This document shows positions 1-6,731 of a DNA stretch of 10,904 bases, in pieces. A model generated the notes under the pieces. That model was not told where the DNA came from. It was given only the letters and a program-made list of their open reading frames with translations, and ran no database searches. Origin of the DNA: Eubacteriales bacterium (GTDB lineage Bacteria > Bacillota_A > Clostridia > Christensenellales > Aristaeellaceae). Each line of letters begins with the position of its first letter. Within the stretch, counting starts at the first letter, position 1. The stretch spans positions 1 through 10,904 of the forward strand of contig JARKQO010000281.1 of assembly GCA_029974855.1 (NCBI GenBank), read 5' to 3'. The translations under genes were made by a program, and so were the position numbers.

Positions 1-196
1 TCCCTTAACCACGTGAAAAAGGGTCAATACGCGGGTCCAGGGCACCGCCAGCGAGCGTGGGCCCAGTGGGCCCTGCCGCGAAGCGGCAAGCGAGCGAGAG
101 GTGGGGCCTGAGGCCAGCGGCCAAACGGCAGTGAAGGCGGCGCCGACCGAAGGGCCGGAAAAGCCCCTGGTGGGGTTTCAGGGGCAAAGCCCCTGA
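1..196 (-). repeat. Three-hairpin intergenic repeat, long copy (may continue past the left edge)
   Basis: Read on the minus strand, this stretch has the same order of blocks as the copy at 6732-6812. First comes a GC hairpin (178-196: arms of 8 bp, TCAGGGGC and GCCCCTGA, loop TTT). Next is the shared 12-mer ACCCCACCAGGG (165-176), then the shared 13-mer GCCCTGGACCCGC (31-43), then an ATTG(A/G)CC...TTTCACG(T/C)GG hairpin block ending in GGGA (1-28). Between the 12-mer and 13-mer this copy holds about 120 bases absent from the other copy. That insert has its own hairpins: GGGCCC-AGT-GGGCCC at 59-73 and TGCCGC-GAA-GCGGCA at 74-88. The element overlaps the last codons and stop of the ROK-like gene. 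No T-run follows the first stem, so it is not a standard intrinsic terminator. No credible gene is seen in 1-177. Confidence 0.72.
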
Positions 197-1563
197 ACCA
201 CGGGCAAACTGGCCGCAGCCACGCTCTGGCCCACCCGGCGGCTCTTTTCATCCGGCAGGTGTATCTGCATGCTAAGCTCCGGAAACTCAGCGGCCAGCAC
301 CTCCCGGGCCTTGGCCAGCACCAGCTCGCCCCCCTGGCCGCTGGTGACCCGGCCCATCAGCAGCACGTGGCGAATCTCGTAAAACAGGCTGTAAAAGGCC
401 AAGGTATAGCCCAGGTAGACCCCGATGGTCTCAAAAATCCCCCGGGCCCGGGGGTTGCCCAGGTCCATTTCCTCCTGGACCCGCTTCAGCTTCTCGGCGG
501 GGCTCATGCCCTCCGTAAAAAAGATGCCCCCGTGAGGAGCCAGCTTGATGACCCCGTCCTGGGAGAAGTATTTCACCCCGCAGCCCATGTCCCCGCTCCA
601 CTCGTCCACCATGGCGGCTGGGGCCAAATCGCAGGGCACAAAGGCCAGCTCGTTGAGCCAGCCGGTGATGTTGCCGTGGGTATCCACATAGCCCCCCGCC
701 TCGCTGGTGCCCATGGCGATGCCCAGAATGCCGTTTTCCCCCAGGCTCATGGCCCCGGCCAAGGCGGTCACGTCCCCGTCGTTGCACACCACCAAGGGCA
801 CGTCGCCGATTTCCCTGGCGGCCCGGAGGTAGATGTCCTTCACCTCCCGGTCAAAGGCCTCCCGGGGCACCTTCAAAAAAAGCGAGGCCTTCATGGTGCG
901 GCCCGCCACATACACCCCGGCGCTGCTGATCCCAATGGCGTCCACCCGGGGCATGTGGGAGGCGGCGGTTTTCAGGGCCTCCACAATGCCTTGGAAATGG
1001 TAGGTGGGATCGGCCTGGAGCTTGGGGAACCACACCACCTCCTCGCTGTACACGCTCTGCCCGTTCACCACGGCGCTGACCTTCCGGTCGCTGCCCCCGG
1101 CGTCAAAGCCGATGCGGCAGCCGTCCAAATGCCGCCCCAGGGCCTCCGGGGCCGCCTTGCGCCGGGGCGCGTCCTGGACGCTTTCCGCATAGAGCACCTC
1201 AAAGGGCCGCTCATACACGTCCCCCATGAAGCCCGCGTCAAAGGCCCGCTTTCCCCCGGGGCGGTACTGGTCCCGGATGCCCTCATACAGGGTCCGGCTG
1301 CCCGCCACCGTCACCTGGTAGCCGCCGTACACCCACAGCATGCTCTTTACCATCCGCTCCGCCATCAAAAGGTTCCGGGGGTCGTCCACGCCCTCCGGCA
1401 ATATCCGCATGGTCTGGGTTTCCACCAGGCCGCCGTTGCGCCGCACAGCCAAAAGGATCCGGGGGCCGTTTGCCTCCCGGGCGTCCTGGGCAAAGCGCCT
1501 CAGCTCCTTGGCCATGGGCAGGAACTCCGGGTCCAGGGGTGCTTTCACTTTCAGGGCTTCCAT
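178..1563 (-). CDS. ROK-like / ASKHA-fold sugar kinase family protein
   Basis: 461 aa cytosolic protein, probably a sugar or related kinase (ATP-dependent phosphorylation), or a regulator derived from one. Visible ASKHA elements: a phosphate-1-type motif FDAGGSDRK at residues 153-161, the likely catalytic Asp in CNDGD (D262), a phosphate-2-type GTSEAGG at 285-291, and a Gly-rich adenosine-type motif GRVTSGQGG at 404-412. About 145 residues precede the first motif, which is long for a ROK protein (usually about 300 aa, or about 400 aa with a helix-turn-helix). I see no clear winged-helix signature there. The typical ROK zinc motif (CxCGxxGCxE) is not evident; only GDMGCG at 324-329 is near it. 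The ATG at 1563 has AAAGGAG 9 bases upstream and a strong promoter. The gene is divergent from the transporter operon. The last codons lie in a repeat hairpin. The substrate cannot be read from sequence; sugar or nucleoside is a guess from the neighbours. Confidence 0.82.
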   Translation of the reverse strand: MEALKVKAPLDPEFLPMAKELRRFAQDAREANGPRILLAVRRNGGLVETQTMRILPEGVDDPRNLLMAERMVKSMLWVYGGYQVTVAGSRTLYEGIRDQYRPGGKRAFDAGFMGDVYERPFEVLYAESVQDAPRRKAAPEALGRHLDGCRIGFDAGGSDRKVSAVVNGQSVYSEEVVWFPKLQADPTYHFQGIVEALKTAASHMPRVDAIGISSAGVYVAGRTMKASLFLKVPREAFDREVKDIYLRAAREIGDVPLVVCNDGDVTALAGAMSLGENGILGIAMGTSEAGGYVDTHGNITGWLNELAFVPCDLAPAAMVDEWSGDMGCGVKYFSQDGVIKLAPHGGIFFTEGMSPAEKLKRVQEEMDLGNPRARGIFETIGVYLGYTLAFYSLFYEIRHVLLMGRVTSGQGGELVLAKAREVLAAEFPELSMQIHLPDEKSRRVGQSVAAASLPVVQGLCP

Positions 1564-1581
1564 GGGTTGCCACTCCTTTGG

Positions 1582-1622
1582 GATTCATTAGAATCGTCTT
1601 TTACTCAAACAGCGTCCTGTTT
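1582..1622 (-). promoter_or_regulatory. Two inverted repeats in the leader of the ROK-like gene
   Basis: Two perfect inverted repeats sit between promoter and ribosome binding site. AAACAG-GACG-CTGTTT (1607-1622, 6-bp arms) begins within a few bases of the predicted transcription start. GATTC-TAAT-GAATC (1582-1595, 5-bp arms) lies just upstream of AAAGGAG (1573-1579). The first could be an operator for a repressor or a 5' mRNA hairpin; the second could affect ribosome access. The repeats are seen directly; the roles are inferred. Confidence 0.45.
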
Positions 1623-1631
1623 ATGTTTCCC

Positions 1632-1660
1632 ATTATATCGTATTATTTATTCCCTGTCCA
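1632..1660 (-). promoter_or_regulatory. SigmaA-type promoter of the ROK-like gene
   Basis: On the minus strand, TGGACA (1655-1660) and TATAAT (1632-1637) are separated by 17 bases. The -10 is perfect and the -35 has one mismatch to TTGACA. The predicted start is near 1625, giving a leader of about 60 bases. This part of the intergenic region is AT-rich, unlike the genes on either side. Confidence 0.8.
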
Positions 1661-1747
1661 CGGCTTTCTGGAGGGCTCCGCCCTGATCTCAAGTGTTACA
1701 AAAGGGTTTCGGTTCCATGGGAAGATTGTGAAGTTGTGCAAATGTAC

Positions 1748-1776
1748 TTTCACTGTTCTTGGTTTTCTGGTATAAT
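1748..1776 (+). promoter_or_regulatory. Extended -10 promoter of the BMP transporter operon
   Basis: TATAAT at 1771-1776 is preceded by TG one base upstream (1768-1769), an extended -10. The -35 position 17 bases upstream, TTTCAC (1748-1753), is poor, which suits an extended -10 promoter and may mean an activator is used. Just upstream lie two imperfect tandem 8-mers, TTGTGAAG TTGTGCAA (1726-1741), a possible regulator contact. The predicted start is near 1783. Confidence 0.75.
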
Positions 1777-1794
1777 CATCATGATCAAGCGTAC

Positions 1795-1810
1795 CGTGCA
1801 GAGATGCACG
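1795..1810 (+). promoter_or_regulatory. 5' leader hairpin with GAGA tetraloop
   Basis: CGTGCA-GAGA-TGCACG is a perfect 6-bp stem closed by a GNRA-class tetraloop. It lies about 12 bases after the predicted start and 8 bases before the AAGGAGG ribosome binding site (1819-1825). It is too short to be a riboswitch. It may protect the 5' end of a highly expressed binding-protein mRNA; that role is inferred. Confidence 0.5.
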
Positions 1811-1834
1811 AACAATTCAAGGAGGAAACCGTTC

Positions 1835-2890
1835 ATGAAAAAGGGTATTGCTCTTCTTTTGGTTCTGGTTCTTTCCCTGGGCATCAGCTCCCTGGCGTTG
1901 GCCGGCGACAACACCTATGAAATCGCCCTGGTGACCGACGTTGGCAACATCGATGACCAAAGCTTCAACCAGTCTTCCTGGGAAGGCGTTGTGGCCTACG
2001 CCGAGGCCAACAGCCTCACCCACGCCTACTACCGTCCCTCCGAGGACAGCGACGCTGCCCGTGAAGAGGCCATGAAGGCCGCCATCGACAAGGGCGCCAA
2101 GGCCATCGTGCTGCCTGGCTACCTGTTCGCCGCTTCCGCCACCGCCATCGCCAAGCAGTATCCCGAAGTGCAGCTGCTGCTGCTGGATACCGCTCCCTCC
2201 GAGGAAGGCCTCGCCAACACCTACTCCATCCTGTATCAGGAAGAGCAGAGCGGCTTCTTCGCGGGCTACGCGGCCGTGAAGGACGGCTACAAGAAGCTGG
2301 GCTTCCTGGGCGGCATGGCGGTTCCCGCCGTGGTCCGCTATGGCTATGGCTTCGTCCAGGGCGCCGATCTGGCCGCCAAGGAAATGGGCATCTCCGACGT
2401 GGAAATCAAGTACTGGTATTGCGGCGGCTTCGGCCCCACCGATGATATCAAGACCAAGATGAGCGGCTGGGCCACCGAAGGCACCGAGGTCGTGTTTGCC
2501 TGCGGCGGCGGCATCTACCTGAGCGCTTTGGCGGCTGCCGACGAGGCGGACACCAAGGTTATCGGCGTGGACGTGGACCAGTACTATGTCAGCGAGCGCA
2601 TCATCACCTCCGCCATGAAGGACCTGAAGAACTCCGTGGTTCTGGCCCTGACCTCCCTGTACGCCAACGGCGGCACCTGGGGCGAGCTGGGCGGCACCGT
2701 GGCCACCCTTGGGGCGAAGGACAAGTGCGTGGGCCTGCCCACCGCCGAGGGCTCCTGGAGGCTGAACACCTTCACCGTGGACGAGTACAACGCCCTGTTT
2801 GAGAAGGTTTTGAGCGGCGAGGTCGCCATCTCCGCCGCCACCGACGCGGCTCCCGCCGTCACCAACGTGACCGTGGACTACCAGGAGTAA
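1835..2890 (+). CDS. BMP-family ABC transporter substrate-binding protein (nucleoside type)
   Basis: 351 aa extracytoplasmic binding protein of the BmpA/PnrA/Med family, which in studied members binds purine or other nucleosides for ABC uptake. Family signatures are VTDVGNIDDQSFNQ (residues 33-46), GVDVDQ (244-249) and ITSAMKDL (257-264). The N-terminus is a typical signal: MKK, a hydrophobic core at about 5-20, then LALA-GDN with likely signal peptidase I cleavage after A23. There is no lipobox cysteine: the only Cys are at 196, 223 and 298. Gram-positive binding proteins are normally lipid-anchored, so this one is odd. The start at 1835 is chosen because AAGGAGG stands 9 bases upstream and the signal peptide begins there; an in-frame ATG at 1736 lies upstream of the -10 box and cannot be used. 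First gene of the transporter operon, followed by a strong stem-loop. Confidence 0.93.
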   Translation: MKKGIALLLVLVLSLGISSLALAGDNTYEIALVTDVGNIDDQSFNQSSWEGVVAYAEANSLTHAYYRPSEDSDAAREEAMKAAIDKGAKAIVLPGYLFAASATAIAKQYPEVQLLLLDTAPSEEGLANTYSILYQEEQSGFFAGYAAVKDGYKKLGFLGGMAVPAVVRYGYGFVQGADLAAKEMGISDVEIKYWYCGGFGPTDDIKTKMSGWATEGTEVVFACGGGIYLSALAAADEADTKVIGVDVDQYYVSERIITSAMKDLKNSVVLALTSLYANGGTWGELGGTVATLGAKDKCVGLPTAEGSWRLNTFTVDEYNALFEKVLSGEVAISAATDAAPAVTNVTVDYQE

Positions 2891-2910
2891 TTCCTCCCTA
2901 TGCCTTTTTT

Positions 2911-2948
2911 GGAAAGGCCGGGCGCGGGCCCGGCCTTTCCTTCCTTCC
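2911..2948 (+). terminator. 13-bp stem-loop between binding protein and ATPase genes
   Basis: A perfect 13-bp stem, GGAAAGGCCGGGC (2911-2923) with GCCCGGCCTTTCC (2928-2940), loop GCGG. It is followed by TTCCTTCC rather than a clean T-run, so termination should be partial. The distal genes have no convincing promoter of their own (2941-2989 shows none). The stem is best read as an attenuating terminator or 3'-end stabiliser that keeps binding-protein mRNA in excess over ATPase and permease mRNA. Confidence 0.75.
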
Positions 2949-2962
2949 GGCTTGCGCAAGCC
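2949..2962. promoter_or_regulatory. 14-base perfect palindrome before the ATPase gene
   Basis: GGCTTGCGCAAGCC is fully self-complementary and sits 9 bases after the terminator-like stem and 27 bases before the ATPase start codon. It could be a protein-binding site or a small hairpin (5-bp stem, GCGC loop). No function can be assigned from sequence. Confidence 0.4.
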
Positions 2963-2989
2963 TATCCGGGACAGAAGGGGCAAGCATGA

Positions 2990-4543
2990 ATGAGCGAATA
3001 CATCATTGAGATGCTTGGCATCACCAAAATTTTCCCCGGCATCGTGGCCAACGACGACATCACCCTCCAGCTGAAAAAGGGCGAGATTCACGCCCTGCTG
3101 GGGGAAAACGGGGCCGGCAAGAGCACGCTGATGAGCGTGCTGTTTGGCCTGTACCAGCCCGACGCGGGGGTCATCAAGAAGGACGGGGAGGTCGTGGCCA
3201 TCCACGATCCCAACGACGCCAACCGCCTGCGCATCGGCATGGTGCACCAGCATTTCAAGCTGGTGGAGGTGTTTTCCGTGCTGGAGAACATCATTCTGGG
3301 GGCGGAGCAGACCAAAAACGGCTTCCTTCAAAAGCAGGAGGCCAAGGAGCGGGTATTGGCATTAAGCAAGCAATACGGGCTGCCCGTGGACCCGGACGCC
3401 CTGATTGAAAATATCAGCGTGGGCATGCAGCAGCGCACCGAGATCCTGAAGATGCTCTTCCGGGAGAACGAAATCCTGATTTTTGACGAGCCCACAGCGG
3501 TGCTCACCCCCCAGGAGATCGAGGAGCTGATGAATACCATGCGGGGCTTTGCCCGGGAGGGCAAGTCCATTTTGTTCATCACCCACAAGCTCAACGAGAT
3601 CATGGCGGTGGCGGACCGCTGCACGGTGCTGCGCAAGGGCAAGTGCATCGGCACCGTCCAGGTGGCGGACACCACCAAGGACCAGCTGGCGGAGATGATG
3701 GTGGGCCGCAAGGTGAGCTTCGCCGTGGAAAAGGGCTCCAGCACCCCAGGGGCCGCGGCCCTGCGGGTTCAGAACCTCACCGTGGGCCACAAGCGCCACG
3801 CCAAAAAGAAGGTGAACAACGTCTCCTTCACCGTGCGCAAGGGCGAGATCCTCGGCATTGCCGGCATCGACGGCAATGGCCAGACCGAGCTGGTCTACGC
3901 CCTCACGGGGCTGGTGAAGCCGGAGTCTGGCGCGGTCTTTTTGGGGGAGCATAACATCACCCACTTAAGCATCCGCGCCCGCAACGACCATGGCATGAGC
4001 CACATCCCCGAGGACAGGCACAAGCACGGCCTGGTGCTGGATTATACCTTGGCGGAAAACCTAATCCTCAAGAGCTACTATCACCCCCAGTTCCAGCGCC
4101 GGGGCTTTATCCGGTTCGACGCGATGTTCCAGCACGCGGACGCCCTGACCCGGCAGTTCGACATCCGTTCCGGCCAGGGGGCCTCCACCGTGGCCCGCAG
4201 CATGAGCGGGGGCAACCAGCAAAAGGCCATCGTGGCCCGGGAGCTGAGCCTGGCCCCGGAGGTCCTGATCGCGGTGCAGCCCACCCGGGGCCTGGACGTA
4301 GGGGCCATCGAGTACATCCACAAGCAGATCATCGCCGCCCGGGACAGCGGCAAGGCGGTGCTGCTGGTGAGCCTGGAGCTGGACGAGGTCATGAATGTCA
4401 GCGACCGGATTTTGGTGATGTACGAGGGTGACATCGTGGCCGAGGTGGAGGCCGCCAGCGCCACCGCCCAGGAGCTGGGCCTGTACATGTCCGGCGCCAG
4501 CCGTCAATCCCATGTGCTTCCCGAGGAGGTGACCTCAGCGTGA
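2990..4543 (+). CDS. Nucleoside-type ABC transporter ATPase with two nucleotide-binding domains
   Basis: 517 aa cytoplasmic ATPase that powers the two permeases; family of B. subtilis NupO (YufO) and other BMP-linked ATPases. NBD1 is intact: Walker A GENGAGKS (38-45), Q-loop Q87, Walker B with ILIFDEPTA (162-170), H-loop H199. Its signature is the divergent ISVGMQQR (142-149). NBD2 is degenerate as is usual in this family: the Walker A position reads GIDGNGQTE (292-300) without GK(S/T), and Walker B reads VLIAVQPTRG with VQ in place of DE. NBD2 keeps a good signature, SGGNQQK (406-412); the H-loop histidine is replaced by Ser (S461). So one composite site should hydrolyse ATP. The start at 2990 has AAGGGG 9 bases upstream. 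An ATG at 2986 is out of frame and gives only 7 codons. Its 3' end overlaps permease 1 by 4 bases. Confidence 0.95.
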   Translation: MSEYIIEMLGITKIFPGIVANDDITLQLKKGEIHALLGENGAGKSTLMSVLFGLYQPDAGVIKKDGEVVAIHDPNDANRLRIGMVHQHFKLVEVFSVLENIILGAEQTKNGFLQKQEAKERVLALSKQYGLPVDPDALIENISVGMQQRTEILKMLFRENEILIFDEPTAVLTPQEIEELMNTMRGFAREGKSILFITHKLNEIMAVADRCTVLRKGKCIGTVQVADTTKDQLAEMMVGRKVSFAVEKGSSTPGAAALRVQNLTVGHKRHAKKKVNNVSFTVRKGEILGIAGIDGNGQTELVYALTGLVKPESGAVFLGEHNITHLSIRARNDHGMSHIPEDRHKHGLVLDYTLAENLILKSYYHPQFQRRGFIRFDAMFQHADALTRQFDIRSGQGASTVARSMSGGNQQKAIVARELSLAPEVLIAVQPTRGLDVGAIEYIHKQIIAARDSGKAVLLVSLELDEVMNVSDRILVMYEGDIVAEVEAASATAQELGLYMSGASRQSHVLPEEVTSA

Positions 4544-5730
4544 AAGCCCCAGGCCGCAAAAACAACAAGCAGGGCCTCATCAACAGCTCCGCGTCCTTGC
4601 TCTCCATTTTGGGCGGATTGGTCTTTGGGTTTTTGCTGCTCATCCTGTTCAATCCCGCCAACGCCATGTACGGGCTCAACAAAATCCTCACCACCGGCAT
4701 TGCCAATTTGGATAAGCTGGGCAAGGTGATGTACCAGAGCGCCCCGCTGCTGCTGACGGGCCTTTCCGTGGCCTTCGCCTTCAAAACGGGCCTGTTCAAC
4801 ATCGGGGCCACCGGCCAGTACACTTTGGGCGCTTTCTTCGCGTTGGTGGGGGTGATCCAGTGGAGGTTTCCCTGGTGGGCGGCGCTGCTGCTGGCCATGG
4901 CGGGGGGCGCGCTGCTGGGCTCCATCCCCGGCATCTGCAAGGCCCTGTTCAACGTCAACGAGGTCATCACCTCCATCATGTTCAACTGGATCTCCCTGTT
5001 CGCGGTGAACCTCTCCATCAACAACATGCCCCTGATGCTGGCCAACGCCTGGGGGGCCACCAACAAGGAGCGCACCGTGTCCTTGATCGGCGCGCCCTTT
5101 ATGGAATACAATCCCAACGCCATCATCCCCAGGGCGGGCCTGGATAAGCTCATGAACTCCCAGTACATGAACATCGCGGTGTTTATCGCCATCGGCATCG
5201 CCCTCATCGTCTGGGTGGTGATGAACCGCACCACCTTCGGCTACGAGCTGAAGGCCTGCGGCTACAACCGCCACGCCAGCGATTACGCCGGGATCAACGC
5301 CAAGCGCAGCATCATCTATTCCATGACCATCGCCGGGGGCCTGGCCGGCATCGGCGGCGGATTGTACTTCCTCAGCGGCACGGCCCAGTTCACCTTGGTG
5401 AAGGCCCTGCTCACCATGGGCTTCAACGGCATCCCCGTGGCTTTGCTGGCGGGCAGCAACCCCATCGGCACCATCTTCAGCGCGCTGTTCATCAGCTACA
5501 TCCAGGTGGGCGGCGACGCCTTGCAGCCGGAGTACGCCAAGGAAATCATCGACATCATCATCGCCGCCATCATCTACCTCAGCGCCTTCGCCATGCTGAT
5601 GCGGGGCTGGATCGGCAAGCTGTTCATCCGAAGGCAAAGGGAAAACTCCAACCAGGAGCTGTCCGGCCAGCCGGACCCTTCCGCCCTGGCCCAGGACGCG
5701 GCGTCTGAAACAGAGGAGGCTGCCCAATGA
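4540..5730 (+). CDS. ABC transporter permease 1, BMP/nucleoside type
   Basis: 396 aa polytopic inner-membrane permease of the BPD_transp_2 class (YufP/NupP-like), one half of the membrane channel with permease 2. Visible: a charged N-terminus, a first membrane helix at about 18-38, the family block GLFNIGATGQYTLGAF (starting near residue 84), several further hydrophobic helices, and a polar acidic C-terminal tail of about 27 residues rich in E, Q, A and S. The cytoplasmic loop YELKACGYNRHASDYAGIN is the expected ATPase-coupling region. The start codon is GTG at 4540, overlapping the ATPase stop (GTGA); GAGGAGG stands 10 bases upstream inside the ATPase gene. Its end overlaps permease 2 as ATGA. 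The coupled starts suggest matched translation. The substrate is inferred from the whole operon. Confidence 0.93.
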   Translation: MKAPGRKNNKQGLINSSASLLSILGGLVFGFLLLILFNPANAMYGLNKILTTGIANLDKLGKVMYQSAPLLLTGLSVAFAFKTGLFNIGATGQYTLGAFFALVGVIQWRFPWWAALLLAMAGGALLGSIPGICKALFNVNEVITSIMFNWISLFAVNLSINNMPLMLANAWGATNKERTVSLIGAPFMEYNPNAIIPRAGLDKLMNSQYMNIAVFIAIGIALIVWVVMNRTTFGYELKACGYNRHASDYAGINAKRSIIYSMTIAGGLAGIGGGLYFLSGTAQFTLVKALLTMGFNGIPVALLAGSNPIGTIFSALFISYIQVGGDALQPEYAKEIIDIIIAAIIYLSAFAMLMRGWIGKLFIRRQRENSNQELSGQPDPSALAQDAASETEEAAQ

Positions 5731-6713
5731 ACATACTGGCCGATATCTTGAGCGGGACCATCCTCTTTGCCATCCCCCTGCTGCTGGTGGCTCTGGGAGG
5801 CATGTTTTCCGAACGCAGCGGCGTCATCAACATCGCCCTGGAGGGCATCATGCTGGTGGGCGCGCTGACCAGCTGCCTGTTCTTAAGCCTCATGGAAAAG
5901 GCGGGCCTGGCCGGCATGCATCCCCAGCTGCTGGCCTTTCTGGCGATTTTGATCGCGGCGCTGACAGGGGTGCTGTTCAGCATGCTGCTGGCCTTTGCGG
6001 CCATCAAGCTGAAGGCGGACCAGACCATCGGCGGCACCGCCCTGAACATGCTGGCCCCCGCCGTGGCCATTGTGGTGACCTGGGCCATCCAGGGCCAGGG
6101 CCAGACCACCATTTTGATCCCCAGCTGGGTCCGCATCACCCAGGAAAGCCTGGGGATGGCCACCGGGCAGGATTTCTTCTCCCGGCTGATCTTCAAATCC
6201 CTGTTCCTCACCACCCCCATCGCCATCCTGTTGCTGGTTGTGGCTGTGATTTTGCTCTACAAGACCAAGACGGGCCTGCGGCTGCGGGCCTGCGGCGAGC
6301 ATCCCCAGGCGGCGGACAGCGTGGGCATCAACGTGTACAGGATGCGCTACCTGGGCGTGGCCATCTCCGGCTTTTTGGGCGGCATCGGCGGCCTGGCCTA
6401 CTCCCTGGCCGCTGGCAGCGGCTACCAAAGCACTGTGGCGGGCTACGGCTTTTTGGCCCTGGCCGTGATGATCTTTGGCAACTGGAAGCCCCTGAACATC
6501 CTGGGCGCGTCCCTGTTCTTCGCCCTGTTCAAGATCGTGGGCTCCTACGCCGGCTCCATCCCCTTTCTGCCCAAGTTTACCAACGTCAAATCCAGCGAGT
6601 ACATCTACCTGATGCTCCCCTACATCGTCACCATGATCCTGCTGATTCTCACCAGCAAGCGCAGCCGGGCCCCCAAGGCCGAGGGCATCCCCTACGACAA
6701 GGGGGGACGGTAA
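5727..6713 (+). CDS. ABC transporter permease 2, BMP/nucleoside type
   Basis: 328 aa polytopic permease, the YufQ/NupQ-like partner of permease 1. Visible: FAIPLLLVALGGMFSERSGV and then NIALEGIML (about residues 14-42), which is the family's N-terminal signature; several hydrophobic helices; and the coupling-loop block GLRLRACGEHPQAADSVGIN, which parallels the KACGYNRHASDYAGIN stretch of permease 1 and shows the two are paralogues. The short basic C-terminus ends in KGGR. The ATG at 5727 overlaps the previous stop, with GAGGAGG 7 bases upstream. It is the last gene of the transporter operon; a three-hairpin repeat starts 18 bases after its stop. Confidence 0.94.
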   Translation: MNILADILSGTILFAIPLLLVALGGMFSERSGVINIALEGIMLVGALTSCLFLSLMEKAGLAGMHPQLLAFLAILIAALTGVLFSMLLAFAAIKLKADQTIGGTALNMLAPAVAIVVTWAIQGQGQTTILIPSWVRITQESLGMATGQDFFSRLIFKSLFLTTPIAILLLVVAVILLYKTKTGLRLRACGEHPQAADSVGINVYRMRYLGVAISGFLGGIGGLAYSLAAGSGYQSTVAGYGFLALAVMIFGNWKPLNILGASLFFALFKIVGSYAGSIPFLPKFTNVKSSEYIYLMLPYIVTMILLILTSKRSRAPKAEGIPYDKGGR

Positions 6714-6731
6714 TCCGGGGGGGGACGATAA

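Noticed and set aside
259..1686. Long plus-strand open frame (475 codons) across the ROK-like gene
   Set aside because: It is antisense to a gene with clear kinase motifs, promoter and ribosome binding site; the translation is rich in H, G, P and Q, typical of the reverse frame of GC-rich genes.
1777..1834. Possible purine or other riboswitch before the nucleoside transporter
   Set aside because: The leader is only about 50 bases and holds a single 6-bp hairpin; no known aptamer core can fit.
2986..3009. ATG four bases before the ATPase start
   Set aside because: Out of frame, gives a 7-codon peptide. AAGGGG is at normal distance from the 2990 ATG; a leader peptide is not supported.
1817..3331. 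Long minus-strand open frame (504 codons) across the binding protein and ATPase genes
   Set aside because: It spans two well-supported genes and their intergenic terminator; the composition is that of a shadow frame and there is no ribosome binding site.
4504..5727. Minus-strand open frame (407 codons) over permease 1
   Set aside because: Antisense shadow of a clear permease, rich in G, H, Q and D, with no domain recognised.
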